A program made the translations under genes and the position numbers. The notes beneath the pieces are model-generated. The model did not search any database and was not told the DNA's origin. It saw nothing but the letters and a program-made list of their open reading frames with translations. Positions 25,726-34,313 of a stretch of DNA of 64,000 bases are shown one piece after another. The stretch is from CAZCDS01 sp964497585 (lineage in GTDB: Bacteria; Desulfobacterota; Desulfomonilia; Desulfomonilales; Desulfomonilaceae): NCBI GenBank assembly GCA_964497585.1, contig CAZCDS010000027.1, positions 18,087 through 82,086 on the forward strand, read 5' to 3'. Position 1 is the stretch's first letter, and the number at the start of each line of letters is the position of its first letter.

Positions 25726-26676
25726 TCATCCGAGCAATTTCCGAATCGCTTCTACCACTCTTTCCGTCTTTTCCCATGAGCTGACGTCGATTTCCACCGA
25801 CACACTTTCATCCTCAAAGTCAGGCGAAGGTCGGACGAAGATTCTCTCGCCCGTGTCCAGCCCTCTGTGCCAGGAGCGGAACGCTCTCATCTTCTCGCTC
25901 AGTTCCGGGAACTTCCATCTTCGCACGAGTTCCCGCAGTGCGTTGGCTTTACTCGGCAGATCAAGCCCCTCATCTTCCAGGATTGTCTTCACCTCCTCGC
26001 TCCGGATCAACTCAAGAAGGCTTCTGCCGCGCAGCACAGACAGATCGAAGAGATGGCCTACAACTTCGCCGGTCTTGTTCGCGTTAAGTCGCAGGTTCTG
26101 GGTCAGCCCAAACAGGGCAAGACGCTCGGCCGGCGTGACGCGGGTTAGAATTACGGCTGATCTCATGGTGATCTTTCCCAGTGCCAGGGCCTCAAGGATC
26201 TGGTCTTCGAGTCCTCCGACCGCCCTGAATCGCTCAAGCCGGGGTCCTCTCGGGGGGATGCCGAGGGCCGGGAGAAAGTCCTTCGCCACCGTCTCCAGGG
26301 TATACAGTTCCATGAGCCGCCGGACAACGACGGCCGTTAACGCGGAATCAAAGGTCCTGTGTCCGAAGTTGTCCCAAAAGGCTGGAATGAAGGCCTCCTG
26401 CGCGGGAACAGTCTCCGGGATGACACGGGCCTCGATCTCTGACATCCCGGCCGCTACCGCGGCACGGAGCCTCCTACGTCCCAGAACGGGTATAGGCCTC
26501 GAGCCCGGCCTCTCCTGAAGGTAGGGCGGATTGAGAATCCCCACTTCCTTGACGGACCTCAGCAACAGCTCTCTGTCGTCATAGCAGGGAAAGTAGTACG
26601 TTCTGTCCTCGAGATCCGCTTGAGCAGGATCAATACGAACGGCTTTCGTAGGATTCAGCCAGCTCAAGGTAGTCAT
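25726..26676 (-). CDS. ParB-like (ParB/Srx fold) protein
   Basis: The 316-residue protein has a ParB N-terminal domain: LLRSVKEVGILNPPYLQER, then a PIPVLGRRRLRAAVAAGMSEIEARVI box. In chromosome-partition ParB proteins this box is GERR.RA and takes part in CTP binding; here the glutamate is arginine. The rest is helical (EAFIPAFWDNFGHRTFDSALTAVVVRRLMEL...) with a plausible helix-turn-helix near residues 150-190. No ParA partner is nearby, so it is probably not the chromosomal ParB. The start overlaps the end of the upstream GT2 gene by 47 bases, suggesting coupling. Confidence 0.75.
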   Translation of the reverse strand: MTTLSWLNPTKAVRIDPAQADLEDRTYYFPCYDDRELLLRSVKEVGILNPPYLQERPGSRPIPVLGRRRLRAAVAAGMSEIEARVIPETVPAQEAFIPAFWDNFGHRTFDSALTAVVVRRLMELYTLETVAKDFLPALGIPPRGPRLERFRAVGGLEDQILEALALGKITMRSAVILTRVTPAERLALFGLTQNLRLNANKTGEVVGHLFDLSVLRGRSLLELIRSEEVKTILEDEGLDLPSKANALRELVRRWKFPELSEKMRAFRSWHRGLDTGERIFVRPSPDFEDESVSVEIDVSSWEKTERVVEAIRKLLG

Positions 26677-27469
26677 GTGCCTCGTCCGTCTTTCCTCTCT
26701 TCATGCATCCGGCGGCTACAATCCGGCACTTGCGCCTGAGTTCACAGATCGCTGCGCGCCGGTACTCCGGTGGCAAATCAGGATGGGTCAAAATCTTGGC
26801 GATCGCTCGAATCCTGTAGCGGTCGATAGCCGGCGTGATTCTTGAGAGTTGATCGTCGTGGCCCCCATGTTTGATCACCAGGGGACGCGGAATGAAGGCA
26901 ACCTCATGAAACGCCGTGATTCTCAGCCACAGATCATAATCCTCAGCGGCAGGCAGATCCTCGTCGAACCGACCGACGCGGTCGAGGAGCCGACGGGAGA
27001 GCAGCGCGGACGAAGGGCTTATCAAACACCGTTCGAGGGCTCGTTGAAAGAAGCGGCCTCCCTGTTTGGCGTGGATGCCCTTTTGAGGAACTTCGATCCC
27101 CTCGCGCATCCAGATTTCGTCCGTGTGACATATGAACCACGGGTTTGATCCGTCGAAAAGGCTCACCTGGTACGCGAGTTTGTCAGGGAGCCATTCGTCA
27201 TCCGAGTCGAGAAAGGCGACCAGCTCTCCGCTCGAATGCTCTATGCCCAGATTCCGAGCGGCTGACACGCCCCGATGGGCCTGACGGAGCCGCGTCACCG
27301 CCTTTCCGAAGGACTGCAGGTTCTCGTCGGTGGCATCCGTCGACCCGTCGTCTACGACAATCAGTTCATAGTCATCGTGGGTTTGGGCAAGCACCGAATC
27401 GATTGCACGCCTCAGAAGCCCCGCTCTGTTGTACGTAGGGATAACGACGCTTACCTGTGGCGCTCCCAT
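26630..27469 (-). CDS. Family 2 glycosyltransferase
   Basis: The 279-residue GT2 enzyme has the family start SVVIPTYNRAGLLRRAIDS, VVDDGSTDAT, and FLDSDDEW with the DxD-type metal site, then LPAAEDYDLWLRI with the catalytic-base ED motif. It lacks membrane segments. It probably adds a sugar to a lipid-linked or LPS acceptor in the cytoplasm. It is the first gene of the minus-strand operon that continues with the ParB-like gene. A GGAAGG lies directly before the ATG, too close to be ideal, so the exact start is uncertain. Confidence 0.88.
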   Translation of the reverse strand: MGAPQVSVVIPTYNRAGLLRRAIDSVLAQTHDDYELIVVDDGSTDATDENLQSFGKAVTRLRQAHRGVSAARNLGIEHSSGELVAFLDSDDEWLPDKLAYQVSLFDGSNPWFICHTDEIWMREGIEVPQKGIHAKQGGRFFQRALERCLISPSSALLSRRLLDRVGRFDEDLPAAEDYDLWLRITAFHEVAFIPRPLVIKHGGHDDQLSRITPAIDRYRIRAIAKILTHPDLPPEYRRAAICELRRKCRIVAAGCMKRGKTDEAHDYLELAESYESRSY

Positions 27470-27626
27470 CCTTCCGATTGGTACCTCCAGGGCATTTCAG
27501 TCAATACCGGCCGGCACCTTGTCCTTCCAGGCCCGAGTCGGCCACTGTCACGCAGGGATACCAAGGTGTGTTGAAGCGTGCAAGTTCCGTTGAAAAGATT
27601 TGGGCGGTCCCTCTCATCAGGGAACC

Positions 27627-28184
27627 TCAGGGAAGCATCATGGCAAGCGTATCCGCGGTCAGCGTGAATCCTCCTATCATCTCTCGGAGCTCTTCCAGGG
27701 CGTCCTCCGAGATCCTGGTGATCTCAAATCCTGCTACATATTGCCTTTCCGCGCAATCCCACTTGATCCACCGACATGTGGCGTCAAACTGTATGGTATC
27801 AAACTCGGACAGCCGCCCCGTATCGATGAAGAATGTTTTTTCCTCGTCCACCTGGGCCTCGATGCCGACGATGCCGACACCTTTTTCGGTGATGTCACGG
27901 ACCGTTCCCTGGGTACCGCCTCTGCGTCCCTCGTATACGGATACGGACAGAACCGGATAGTTTCTGGGAAACTCCCTCAGGTCTTCGATATCCGCAGTGT
28001 CGTCTTGCAAGCCCATCCTGGCGTCCAGGTCCCGCTGAGTAACGAACTTACCCTCCACGAGCTTCTCGAAGATTCTCTGCAGGCCTTTGGCCGACAGCCT
28101 GTACTTTTCCATCAACGACGCGTCGTCCATGCCCGCGCGAATGTCATTTACGACATCTTTCGCTCGGATCTTCCGTTTTGCCAC
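27627..28184 (-). CDS. PilZ-domain protein with an N-terminal LMEKY helical domain
   Basis: The 185-residue protein has two parts. Residues 1-55 form a short helical domain (KIRAKDVVNDIRAGMDDASLMEKYRLSAKGLQRIFEKL) that recurs twice in the protein at 53803-54726. Residues about 75-180 look like a PilZ domain: YEGRRGG, TVRDITEKGVGI in place of the D.S..G motif, and CRWIKWD...YVAGFEI. PilZ domains bind cyclic di-GMP. A GGDEF-EAL gene lies next upstream, so the two may work together. The GTG at 28184 has GAGGAG seven bases upstream and decides the start. Confidence 0.72.
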   Translation of the reverse strand: MAKRKIRAKDVVNDIRAGMDDASLMEKYRLSAKGLQRIFEKLVEGKFVTQRDLDARMGLQDDTADIEDLREFPRNYPVLSVSVYEGRRGGTQGTVRDITEKGVGIVGIEAQVDEEKTFFIDTGRLSEFDTIQFDATCRWIKWDCAERQYVAGFEITRISEDALEELREMIGGFTLTADTLAMMLP

Positions 28185-28472
28185 AAACGCACTCCTCACG
28201 CCGAGCGCCTAAAGCGGCACGTATCAGTTTCCCAGATGCCACCGGAAGTTTGTGAAGAAATCGACGTATTAGAATATCAAATTCCCGGTCGCCTGTCTAC
28301 ACCTCGGTCCGCCAAGGTACGGGTTTCCATAGGGATCTTGTAACGACATTTCGTGTGGAGTTGGCACCAGGCGAGTGTATGGGGACAATTCCTTACTACT
28401 CTCCGGTACCGATTCGCCGATCGCAGAGCTGAACCCCGGATGCTCGAGACTCCTCCTTCAGACCTCAGAGGT

Positions 28473-30812
28473 CTAAGGGAATCGAGGCCCGAGAGGAGAA
28501 TTGTTCCGAAGAATCTCGGTGAAAGGCTCTACCGCTGTCGGCCGTGCAAAGAGGAAGCCCTGGACCTGATCGCAGCCGAGTGATCGGAGAAACCGGAATT
28601 GCTCCTCGGTTTCGACCCCTTCGGCCACGACGTTCAGCTGCTGGCTGTGAGCCACGGTGAGCACGGCCTTCACAAGTGCTTGCTCGTACGAGTTTGGGGA
28701 GATGTCTCGGAGGAAGGATCGGTCAATCTTGATCTTGTTGATGGGCAGGTCCCGCAGATAGCTCAATGAAGAGAACCCTCGCCCGAAGTCGTCAATGGAA
28801 ATACTTATTCCCGCATCCTTCAATTGCGCCAGTATCTCAATGGACCTGTCCGCATCTTCTATCATCACGCTCTCGGTGAGTTCGATCTCGAGGAATTCCG
28901 GTCCGAGGCCCGTTTGTTCCAGGATCTTCATGATGTGTGCCGCGATGCGGTGATCCTTCAACTGGCGTCCGGAAACGTTCACCGAGACTTTGAAAGGGGG
29001 AAGTCCCATCTGCTGCCATCTTCGATTCTGGGTGCAGGCCGACCTCAACACCCAATCTCCGAGTGGGACAATCAAACCCGTTTCTTCCGCCACAGGAACC
29101 AAATTCGCTGCAGAGACCACACCCAGACTCGGATGCCGAAATCTCAGCAGGGCCTCCATCCCTATCATTCGGCCCGACTCCGTATCGACCATGGGCTGAT
29201 AGTGGAGCAGAAACTGGTCGGCCGACATACCGATTCTGAGGAGATTCTCAAACTTCAGTCTTTTGAGGACGGTGGCATTCATCTCCTGCGAGAAGAACTG
29301 GAAATGATTCTTCCCGTGCTCTTTCGCGTGATACATGGCAGTGTCCGCATTCTGAAGCAGACGCCCGACTTTCCTGCTGTCGGAGGGGTATATTGAAATC
29401 CCTGCGCTCGCCGTGATAAAGACTTCCCGGCCGTCAAGGACCACCGGGCGGGATACCTCGTTCATGATCTTGCGGGCTACGTGGGCCACGTCCTGTGACT
29501 GGACGATACCCGTCAGGATGAACGCGAATTCGTCTCCTCCGAGCCGACATACTGTATCGCTTTCACGAAGGCAGGCGGACAGTCGTCTTCCCAGGGCAAC
29601 GAGGAACTTGTCGCCGAATCGATGCCCCATAGTATCATTGATGTTCTTGAACCGATCCAAGTCCAACATCATCACGGCAACCAATTGGCTGTGTCTGGCA
29701 GCCGATGCAATGGCTTGTTCGAGGCGATCGTTGAAGAGCAGTCGGTTGGGAAGCCCGGTCAGGGAATCGTAGTGGGCAAGACGGGAGAGGCGCTCCTGGG
29801 TCTGCTTGATCCTTGTGATGTCAGAGAAGAAGCCCACGAAGTGAGAGATCTCAGTTCCGCTGCTCCTAAGCGCATTTAGTGACAGCAGAATCGGGTAAAG
29901 TTCTCCGTTTCCGTGTCTGTCCCACACTTCACCCTGCCATTCCCCCTTCTCGAGGAGTTCCTGCCAGATCCCGTCTCGGAACCCGTTATGGTCCGGGCCC
30001 CAGTCAAACATGGCAAGGTCTTGTCCCACGACGTGAGCCTTGTCGCGACCGGTAATTCTGCAGAAGGCGTCGTTTACGTCAACGATCCTTCCGCCAGCGT
30101 CGGCAATGAATATGGCTTCCCTTGCACCCGAAATAACGCGGCCTGCAAGCTCCAGGCGCTCCTCGGCTCGCTTGCGATCAGAGATCTCCCGACGCATTTG
30201 TTCGTTGGTTTTCGACAATTCCCTTGTTCGCTCTTGAACACGCTTTTCCAGATTCGCGTGGGCCTGTTTGAGTACCCTGCGATATCTCTTGTCCTGGAGC
30301 ATCTGTTTCTTTTCGGCGGTGAGGTCTTCAATCAGAAGGAGTACCGATCTGTCCGAACGCATCCTCAGCGAACGGAAGTGCATGCGTGCCCACACTCGGC
30401 TGCCCTGTATGAGCAGGGGAGCCTCGAAGACCTGGGTCTTTCTTGTGGCAAGAACCTTTTCCAGCAGTGACCGGGCCTTCTGCACGTACACTTTCCGAGG
30501 GAATATTGAACTCAGCTCCTGCCCTTCAAGGCGCCGGTAATCGGGGGTTATCTTCCTCCATGCCTGGTTGGCGAATACGACGCGACCTGTCCGGTCAACG
30601 AGGAAGGTCGGGATGGGAATCGCGTGCAAAAGCTTACCGAACGACGTCGTCGTGACATCCTGCAGGTCCGGTTTCCCGGCTGGAGTAAGATCCCCGCCAA
30701 ACAAGCTGCTCAAGTCGATCGTTTCCGTTGAAGAAGCCACCCCACTGACAGATACAGCCAGCGTCGGATCTCTGAGCACGGTACCACGATGAGAGCGTTC
30801 GTCCACAGCCAC
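28473..30812 (-). CDS. PAS-PAS-GGDEF-EAL cyclic di-GMP signalling protein
   Basis: The 779-residue protein has a PAS domain at about 55-165, a coiled coil at 170-220, a second PAS at about 222-335, GGDEF at 345-510 and EAL at 525-770. The cyclase motif GGDEF (425-429) is intact, with an inhibitory RESD I-site at 416-419. The phosphodiesterase residues also look complete: EALLR at 553, N612, E644, DDFGRG at 674 and KIDRSF at 695, E731 in EGVET. Both synthesis and breakdown of cyclic di-GMP are therefore possible. No membrane segment is seen, so it should be cytoplasmic. The start is a GTG with AGGGAG seven bases upstream. Confidence 0.93.
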   Translation of the reverse strand: MAVDERSHRGTVLRDPTLAVSVSGVASSTETIDLSSLFGGDLTPAGKPDLQDVTTTSFGKLLHAIPIPTFLVDRTGRVVFANQAWRKITPDYRRLEGQELSSIFPRKVYVQKARSLLEKVLATRKTQVFEAPLLIQGSRVWARMHFRSLRMRSDRSVLLLIEDLTAEKKQMLQDKRYRRVLKQAHANLEKRVQERTRELSKTNEQMRREISDRKRAEERLELAGRVISGAREAIFIADAGGRIVDVNDAFCRITGRDKAHVVGQDLAMFDWGPDHNGFRDGIWQELLEKGEWQGEVWDRHGNGELYPILLSLNALRSSGTEISHFVGFFSDITRIKQTQERLSRLAHYDSLTGLPNRLLFNDRLEQAIASAARHSQLVAVMMLDLDRFKNINDTMGHRFGDKFLVALGRRLSACLRESDTVCRLGGDEFAFILTGIVQSQDVAHVARKIMNEVSRPVVLDGREVFITASAGISIYPSDSRKVGRLLQNADTAMYHAKEHGKNHFQFFSQEMNATVLKRLKFENLLRIGMSADQFLLHYQPMVDTESGRMIGMEALLRFRHPSLGVVSAANLVPVAEETGLIVPLGDWVLRSACTQNRRWQQMGLPPFKVSVNVSGRQLKDHRIAAHIMKILEQTGLGPEFLEIELTESVMIEDADRSIEILAQLKDAGISISIDDFGRGFSSLSYLRDLPINKIKIDRSFLRDISPNSYEQALVKAVLTVAHSQQLNVVAEGVETEEQFRFLRSLGCDQVQGFLFARPTAVEPFTEILRNNSPLGPRFP

Positions 30813-30999
30813 CGCACTGCTCCCTGGACTCTCTTAAAGGTATGACGTTATGATCTTTACATTTTGCCACACTCTTCAGGCGAAGGTCAAGTCGGAAGCA
30901 GGGATGCAGGCGCCTACCCTGCAGGCCTGTCTAGGCGCCTCGGGAGGGTTCAAAGGCTATCGGTGGGGACAGTGCCGGGCCCTTGGGGAGGTATCCGAG

Positions 31000-32520
31000 T
31001 CAGTGGTTCTTCTGCAAAGCCGCTTGAGCGGTCACGTGCGCCGGCTTTCTCACATCGTACAACGCCTGGATCTTCCGACAGACGTCGTCTTTGACCGTTT
31101 GCCATGAACAAAAGGCTGTGGTGCGAATCCTGCCCGTATCAGTATCCTCGTAAGCGAAGACCGCGGGGCAGTCCTTGAGACGGGCGTCCTCCAGACCCCC
31201 GGGATCCTCGTACGGGATCGTCAAGAGTGTTAGGATATTCTTGAACTTTGTGCGGTCCTTGAGGATGCGGTCTATTTTGCGCCCTCGCAGGAGGTCGATG
31301 ACGGCCAAAATGCCCTCCCGAATTGGGTGGTTTCCGAACAATGCACGGAGGTTCACCGCGCTCGCCATCAAACGGAGTAGCAAGAACAAGGCCTGCAGGT
31401 CAAAGAAGAAGCGAGGAAGCCCGTGTCTGGGCACCTCGTTCCCGCGGGCCATGAGTTCCCTGTCAAGTATCCTGAGACGAACGAGAAGATCCGACAAGGG
31501 CACGTTGAGGTACCTGGATATCGGGTGGTACCCATGCCCGTCTGAGATTAGGAGCGTGGCGCTCTCGCAATTGGGATGAGAGCCACCCAGGGGTTGCCTC
31601 CCGAAGAAGCGGGAGAGAACGGTGAATTTCATCATTCCGGTGGAGACGAACTCGGTCCCGCTGATCATCGACTCGAATATCGATTCGACGCATTCGGTGG
31701 TGGTGGGCTCCAGGTTGACGGTTCCCGATTCCCAGCAAGGAGTGAGAGGGACGAAAGCCCAGACTGAGACGTGATCACGGTAGTGGTGCACGAATTCCAT
31801 CAAATCCTTCATGTTGTCGTCGTTCACGCCCCGGGCAACGGTCGAAATGACGACGAGTTTGTTCACGCCACACTCAATCACGTTGTCAAAGGCCTTCCTC
31901 TTGACTGCAAGCGAGTTGTCGCCTCTGAGCGTCTGGTAGATCTCGGGAACGGTACCGTCGAATCCGAAATTTATCTGAAGGCCGAGAGAACAGAGTTCTC
32001 TACAGTAGTCTTTGTCAGCAAGCTTTATCCCGTTGGTGAACAACTGCACCTGAAAGCCATAGGACCGGGCGCGCCTAACGATGTCGAAAAAGTCCGGGTG
32101 AACCGTGGGCTCGCCCCCGAAGAAACAGATGTTCGGCTTGGGGTCGTTCTTTGCAAAGTGCCTGAAGATTTTGTCGAAGTACTCAACGGGCGGCTGATAG
32201 CAGAAGCCCATCGCGTCAACGTACGCCAGACATATGGGGCACCTCTGATTACAGCGGTTGGTTACGTCTATCGCGACGGTTGTAGGTGTGGTATGGTGCT
32301 GGTGATCGCAGTTGGCACAATCGAGAGAACATTGTGGGCCGGTCGGTTCCTGGTAGGCCGCGATATCGCGTTTCCAGCGCCATTTTCGAGCGTTGTTGCT
32401 GACCATGGACGCGGTTCGTCCGCAATCGCGGCAGAACTTGGCGAGGTAAACTCTGTTGTTTCTGATCTCGTAGGCAGCCTGAGCCGGCGCTCCGCATTTT
32501 TCGCATAGCCCGAGTTTCAT
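31000..32520 (-). CDS. Radical SAM protein resembling the COG1964/tetraether-synthase superfamily
   Basis: The 506-residue protein has an N-terminal double ribbon (C6-x2-C9, C30-x2-C33) and a further C64-x3-C68-x2-C71 group. The radical SAM cluster is C90-x3-C94-x2-C97 in VTNRCNQRCPICLA. GGEPT (135-139) and FGFDGTVPEIYQTLRGDNSL complete the core. This layout, with extra N-terminal Cys groups followed by TNRCN..CP.C, is that of COG1964 proteins, which include archaeal tetraether synthase (Tes). The C-terminal 150 residues are membrane-leaning (FFFDLQALFLLLRLMASAVNL). A lipid-modifying role is inferred, not shown. The gene is monocistronic. Confidence 0.7.
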   Translation of the reverse strand: MKLGLCEKCGAPAQAAYEIRNNRVYLAKFCRDCGRTASMVSNNARKWRWKRDIAAYQEPTGPQCSLDCANCDHQHHTTPTTVAIDVTNRCNQRCPICLAYVDAMGFCYQPPVEYFDKIFRHFAKNDPKPNICFFGGEPTVHPDFFDIVRRARSYGFQVQLFTNGIKLADKDYCRELCSLGLQINFGFDGTVPEIYQTLRGDNSLAVKRKAFDNVIECGVNKLVVISTVARGVNDDNMKDLMEFVHHYRDHVSVWAFVPLTPCWESGTVNLEPTTTECVESIFESMISGTEFVSTGMMKFTVLSRFFGRQPLGGSHPNCESATLLISDGHGYHPISRYLNVPLSDLLVRLRILDRELMARGNEVPRHGLPRFFFDLQALFLLLRLMASAVNLRALFGNHPIREGILAVIDLLRGRKIDRILKDRTKFKNILTLLTIPYEDPGGLEDARLKDCPAVFAYEDTDTGRIRTTAFCSWQTVKDDVCRKIQALYDVRKPAHVTAQAALQKNH

Positions 32521-32659
32521 GTGGTGCTCCTGAGGCTGATTATTTGGCCGTACCCGCTATTTGCCGTGCGCAATGCCGGGTCCGATATAGGTGATAAAAG
32601 GCCAATAAGTTTAGTAAGGAACGGCTATCGGGTCGGGATGCTTATCACATTTTTTTTGG

Positions 32660-32689
32660 TTGTCAAGGACAAAAGAAATGGAGTATTAT
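32660..32689 (+). promoter_or_regulatory. Sigma-70-like promoter upstream of lpxB
   Basis: TTGTCA (32660-32665) and TATTAT (32684-32689) are separated by 18 bases in an AT-rich stretch that follows a run of T. The nearest downstream plus-strand gene is lpxB, about 140 bases away. The rest of the 32521-32832 gap contains no gene. Confidence 0.5.
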
Positions 32690-32832
32690 GAAAGATTGTG
32701 CAATTATCCTCTCCTTCGCGCGGCTGAACCAGCAAAGCTGCCTCACCGAACACCTTGCCAAAAATTTCGGCCGCCCCTCCTCTGCCCAAAATTTCTCCGA
32801 AAAAACGTCACCGTTGGGGGCTTGGTTTCCCT

Positions 32833-34095
32833 ATGAGATCCAAATCCATTCTGATCCTTGCTGGAGAGGCTTCCGGAGACCACCACGCGGCCGCGCTTGT
32901 GAGGGACCTCAAAGACCGTGATCCATACCTCCGGATCACGGGAATAGGGGGCGAAAAGCTCGCGGATGCGGGAATGAGGCTCCTGCACCATTACCACGAG
33001 ATCAACACGATTGCGCTCACCGAAGGGCTCGGCAAAGTGCGCAACATCTTCGCCGCGTACAACACCATGAAGAGAGAGCTTGCCCATGGCGGGCACGACC
33101 TCTTTATCCCCGTCGATTTTCCCGACGTGAACATCCGCCTATGCCGGAAAGCCCGGCAAGCGGGGGTGCCGGTCTGCTACTACATCAGTCCTCAGGTCTG
33201 GGCCTGGCGCAGAGGGCGTATTCGCAAGATAGGCCGGCGCGTAGACCGCATGATGACGATATTTCCCTTTGAGGAGCGGTTGTACCGTGAAGCGGGGATA
33301 AACGCTGACTTCGTGGGGCACACCATGGTTCGGGACATCCCGGAGACCCTGGATCGGACCGAGGTCCGCAAAGAGTTCGGGCTCGACGGATTGAGCCATG
33401 TGGTAGCACTTGTCCCCGGGAGCAGGCCCGCGGAGATCCGCCGCATGCTGCCCGTGATGTGTCGCGCCGCGAAGTACTTTTCCGAGAGTTTTCCGGAAGC
33501 CGGGTTTGTCCTTCCTTTGGCTGGACCACACTTGCAGGGCCTGGTCGGAGAAATCCTCAAATCTCATGAGATCTCGGTGGCGGTTCTCTCGGCCGAAGCC
33601 CCCCGCGTCATGGCTGCCGCGGACAATGGTCTCATTACTTCGGGAACGGCCACACTACAAGCGACGCTTGTAGGCATGCCACATGTTCTCGTGTACAAGG
33701 TTGATCCGTTCACCTGGTGGCTGGGCCTGAAAGTGATCAAGCCCCTGCTTATGGCGCAGGACGTTCATCTGGGAATAGCCAACGTGCTGGCGATCGAGGA
33801 GGAGAAGATCGGTGGACCTATTGGGGAACTGACGGAGGCCGGAATTACGATTCCTTGCCAGGAGTGCGGGCGGCCTCTTCTCGTGCCTGAGGTGCTCCAG
33901 GAAGCCGCGACGCCGGAAAACCTGGCTCAGTGGTTAATACGATTCATAACCGACGACACCCTGCGAAGGGCTACGCTCAAGGGCTATCAGCAGATCAGGA
34001 GCATGCTGCTTCCGCGGCACGACGGGCAGACCGCGGCCCGGGTCGTGCTAAATATGCTGGCCGAGTCAAATGCGCCGGAGGCTGGTTCAGGTTGA
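32833..34095 (+). CDS. lpxB: Lipid-A-disaccharide synthase with a Cys-containing insertion
   Basis: The 420-residue GT19 enzyme condenses UDP-2,3-diacylglucosamine with lipid X. It shows the family start ILILAGEASGDHHAAALV, FPDVNIRL, YYISPQVWAWRRGR, VVALVPGSRPAEI, ITSGTATLQATLVGMPHVLVYK and PEVLQE..TPENLA. Between IANVLAI and RPLLVPEVLQ there is an extra segment of about 30 residues (roughly 33805-33880) containing CQEC. Most LpxB proteins go straight from LPN to the VPE.LQ block. The total length is some 35-40 residues above the usual. The ATG at 32833 is chosen; the frame extends up to a TTG at 32755 without family similarity. Confidence 0.92.
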   Translation: MRSKSILILAGEASGDHHAAALVRDLKDRDPYLRITGIGGEKLADAGMRLLHHYHEINTIALTEGLGKVRNIFAAYNTMKRELAHGGHDLFIPVDFPDVNIRLCRKARQAGVPVCYYISPQVWAWRRGRIRKIGRRVDRMMTIFPFEERLYREAGINADFVGHTMVRDIPETLDRTEVRKEFGLDGLSHVVALVPGSRPAEIRRMLPVMCRAAKYFSESFPEAGFVLPLAGPHLQGLVGEILKSHEISVAVLSAEAPRVMAAADNGLITSGTATLQATLVGMPHVLVYKVDPFTWWLGLKVIKPLLMAQDVHLGIANVLAIEEEKIGGPIGELTEAGITIPCQECGRPLLVPEVLQEAATPENLAQWLIRFITDDTLRRATLKGYQQIRSMLLPRHDGQTAARVVLNMLAESNAPEAGSG

Positions 34096-34151
34096 GAAGC
34101 CTGTACCGAAACGCTGTCCACTGCGATCGAGGTCCCGTTGCCAAAAAAAAG

Positions 34152-34190
34152 GAAAGGCCTGCATATAATGGTAGGAACGGCGGGCCTTTC
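34152..34190 (-). terminator. Intrinsic terminator between convergent genes
   Basis: GAAAGGCCTGC (34152-34162) pairs with GCGGGCCTTTC (34180-34190) over 11 positions with one G-U. On the minus strand a run of eight T follows, fitting the end of the HAD-HAD transcript only if that gene reads through from 34314. On the plus strand it follows lpxB with a weaker T-rich tail. It can serve both directions. Confidence 0.65.
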
Positions 34191-34313
34191 TCATTCTTTC
34201 ATCTTGGTGGTATGTGGGTAGGTATTCATTGAGACACCGTCCTAAGGCTGCTGTTCCCGGAAAAAGAGACACCGGGTTCCTATGGGGTTGGCGATTACGT
34301 TGGACGGTGCTGC

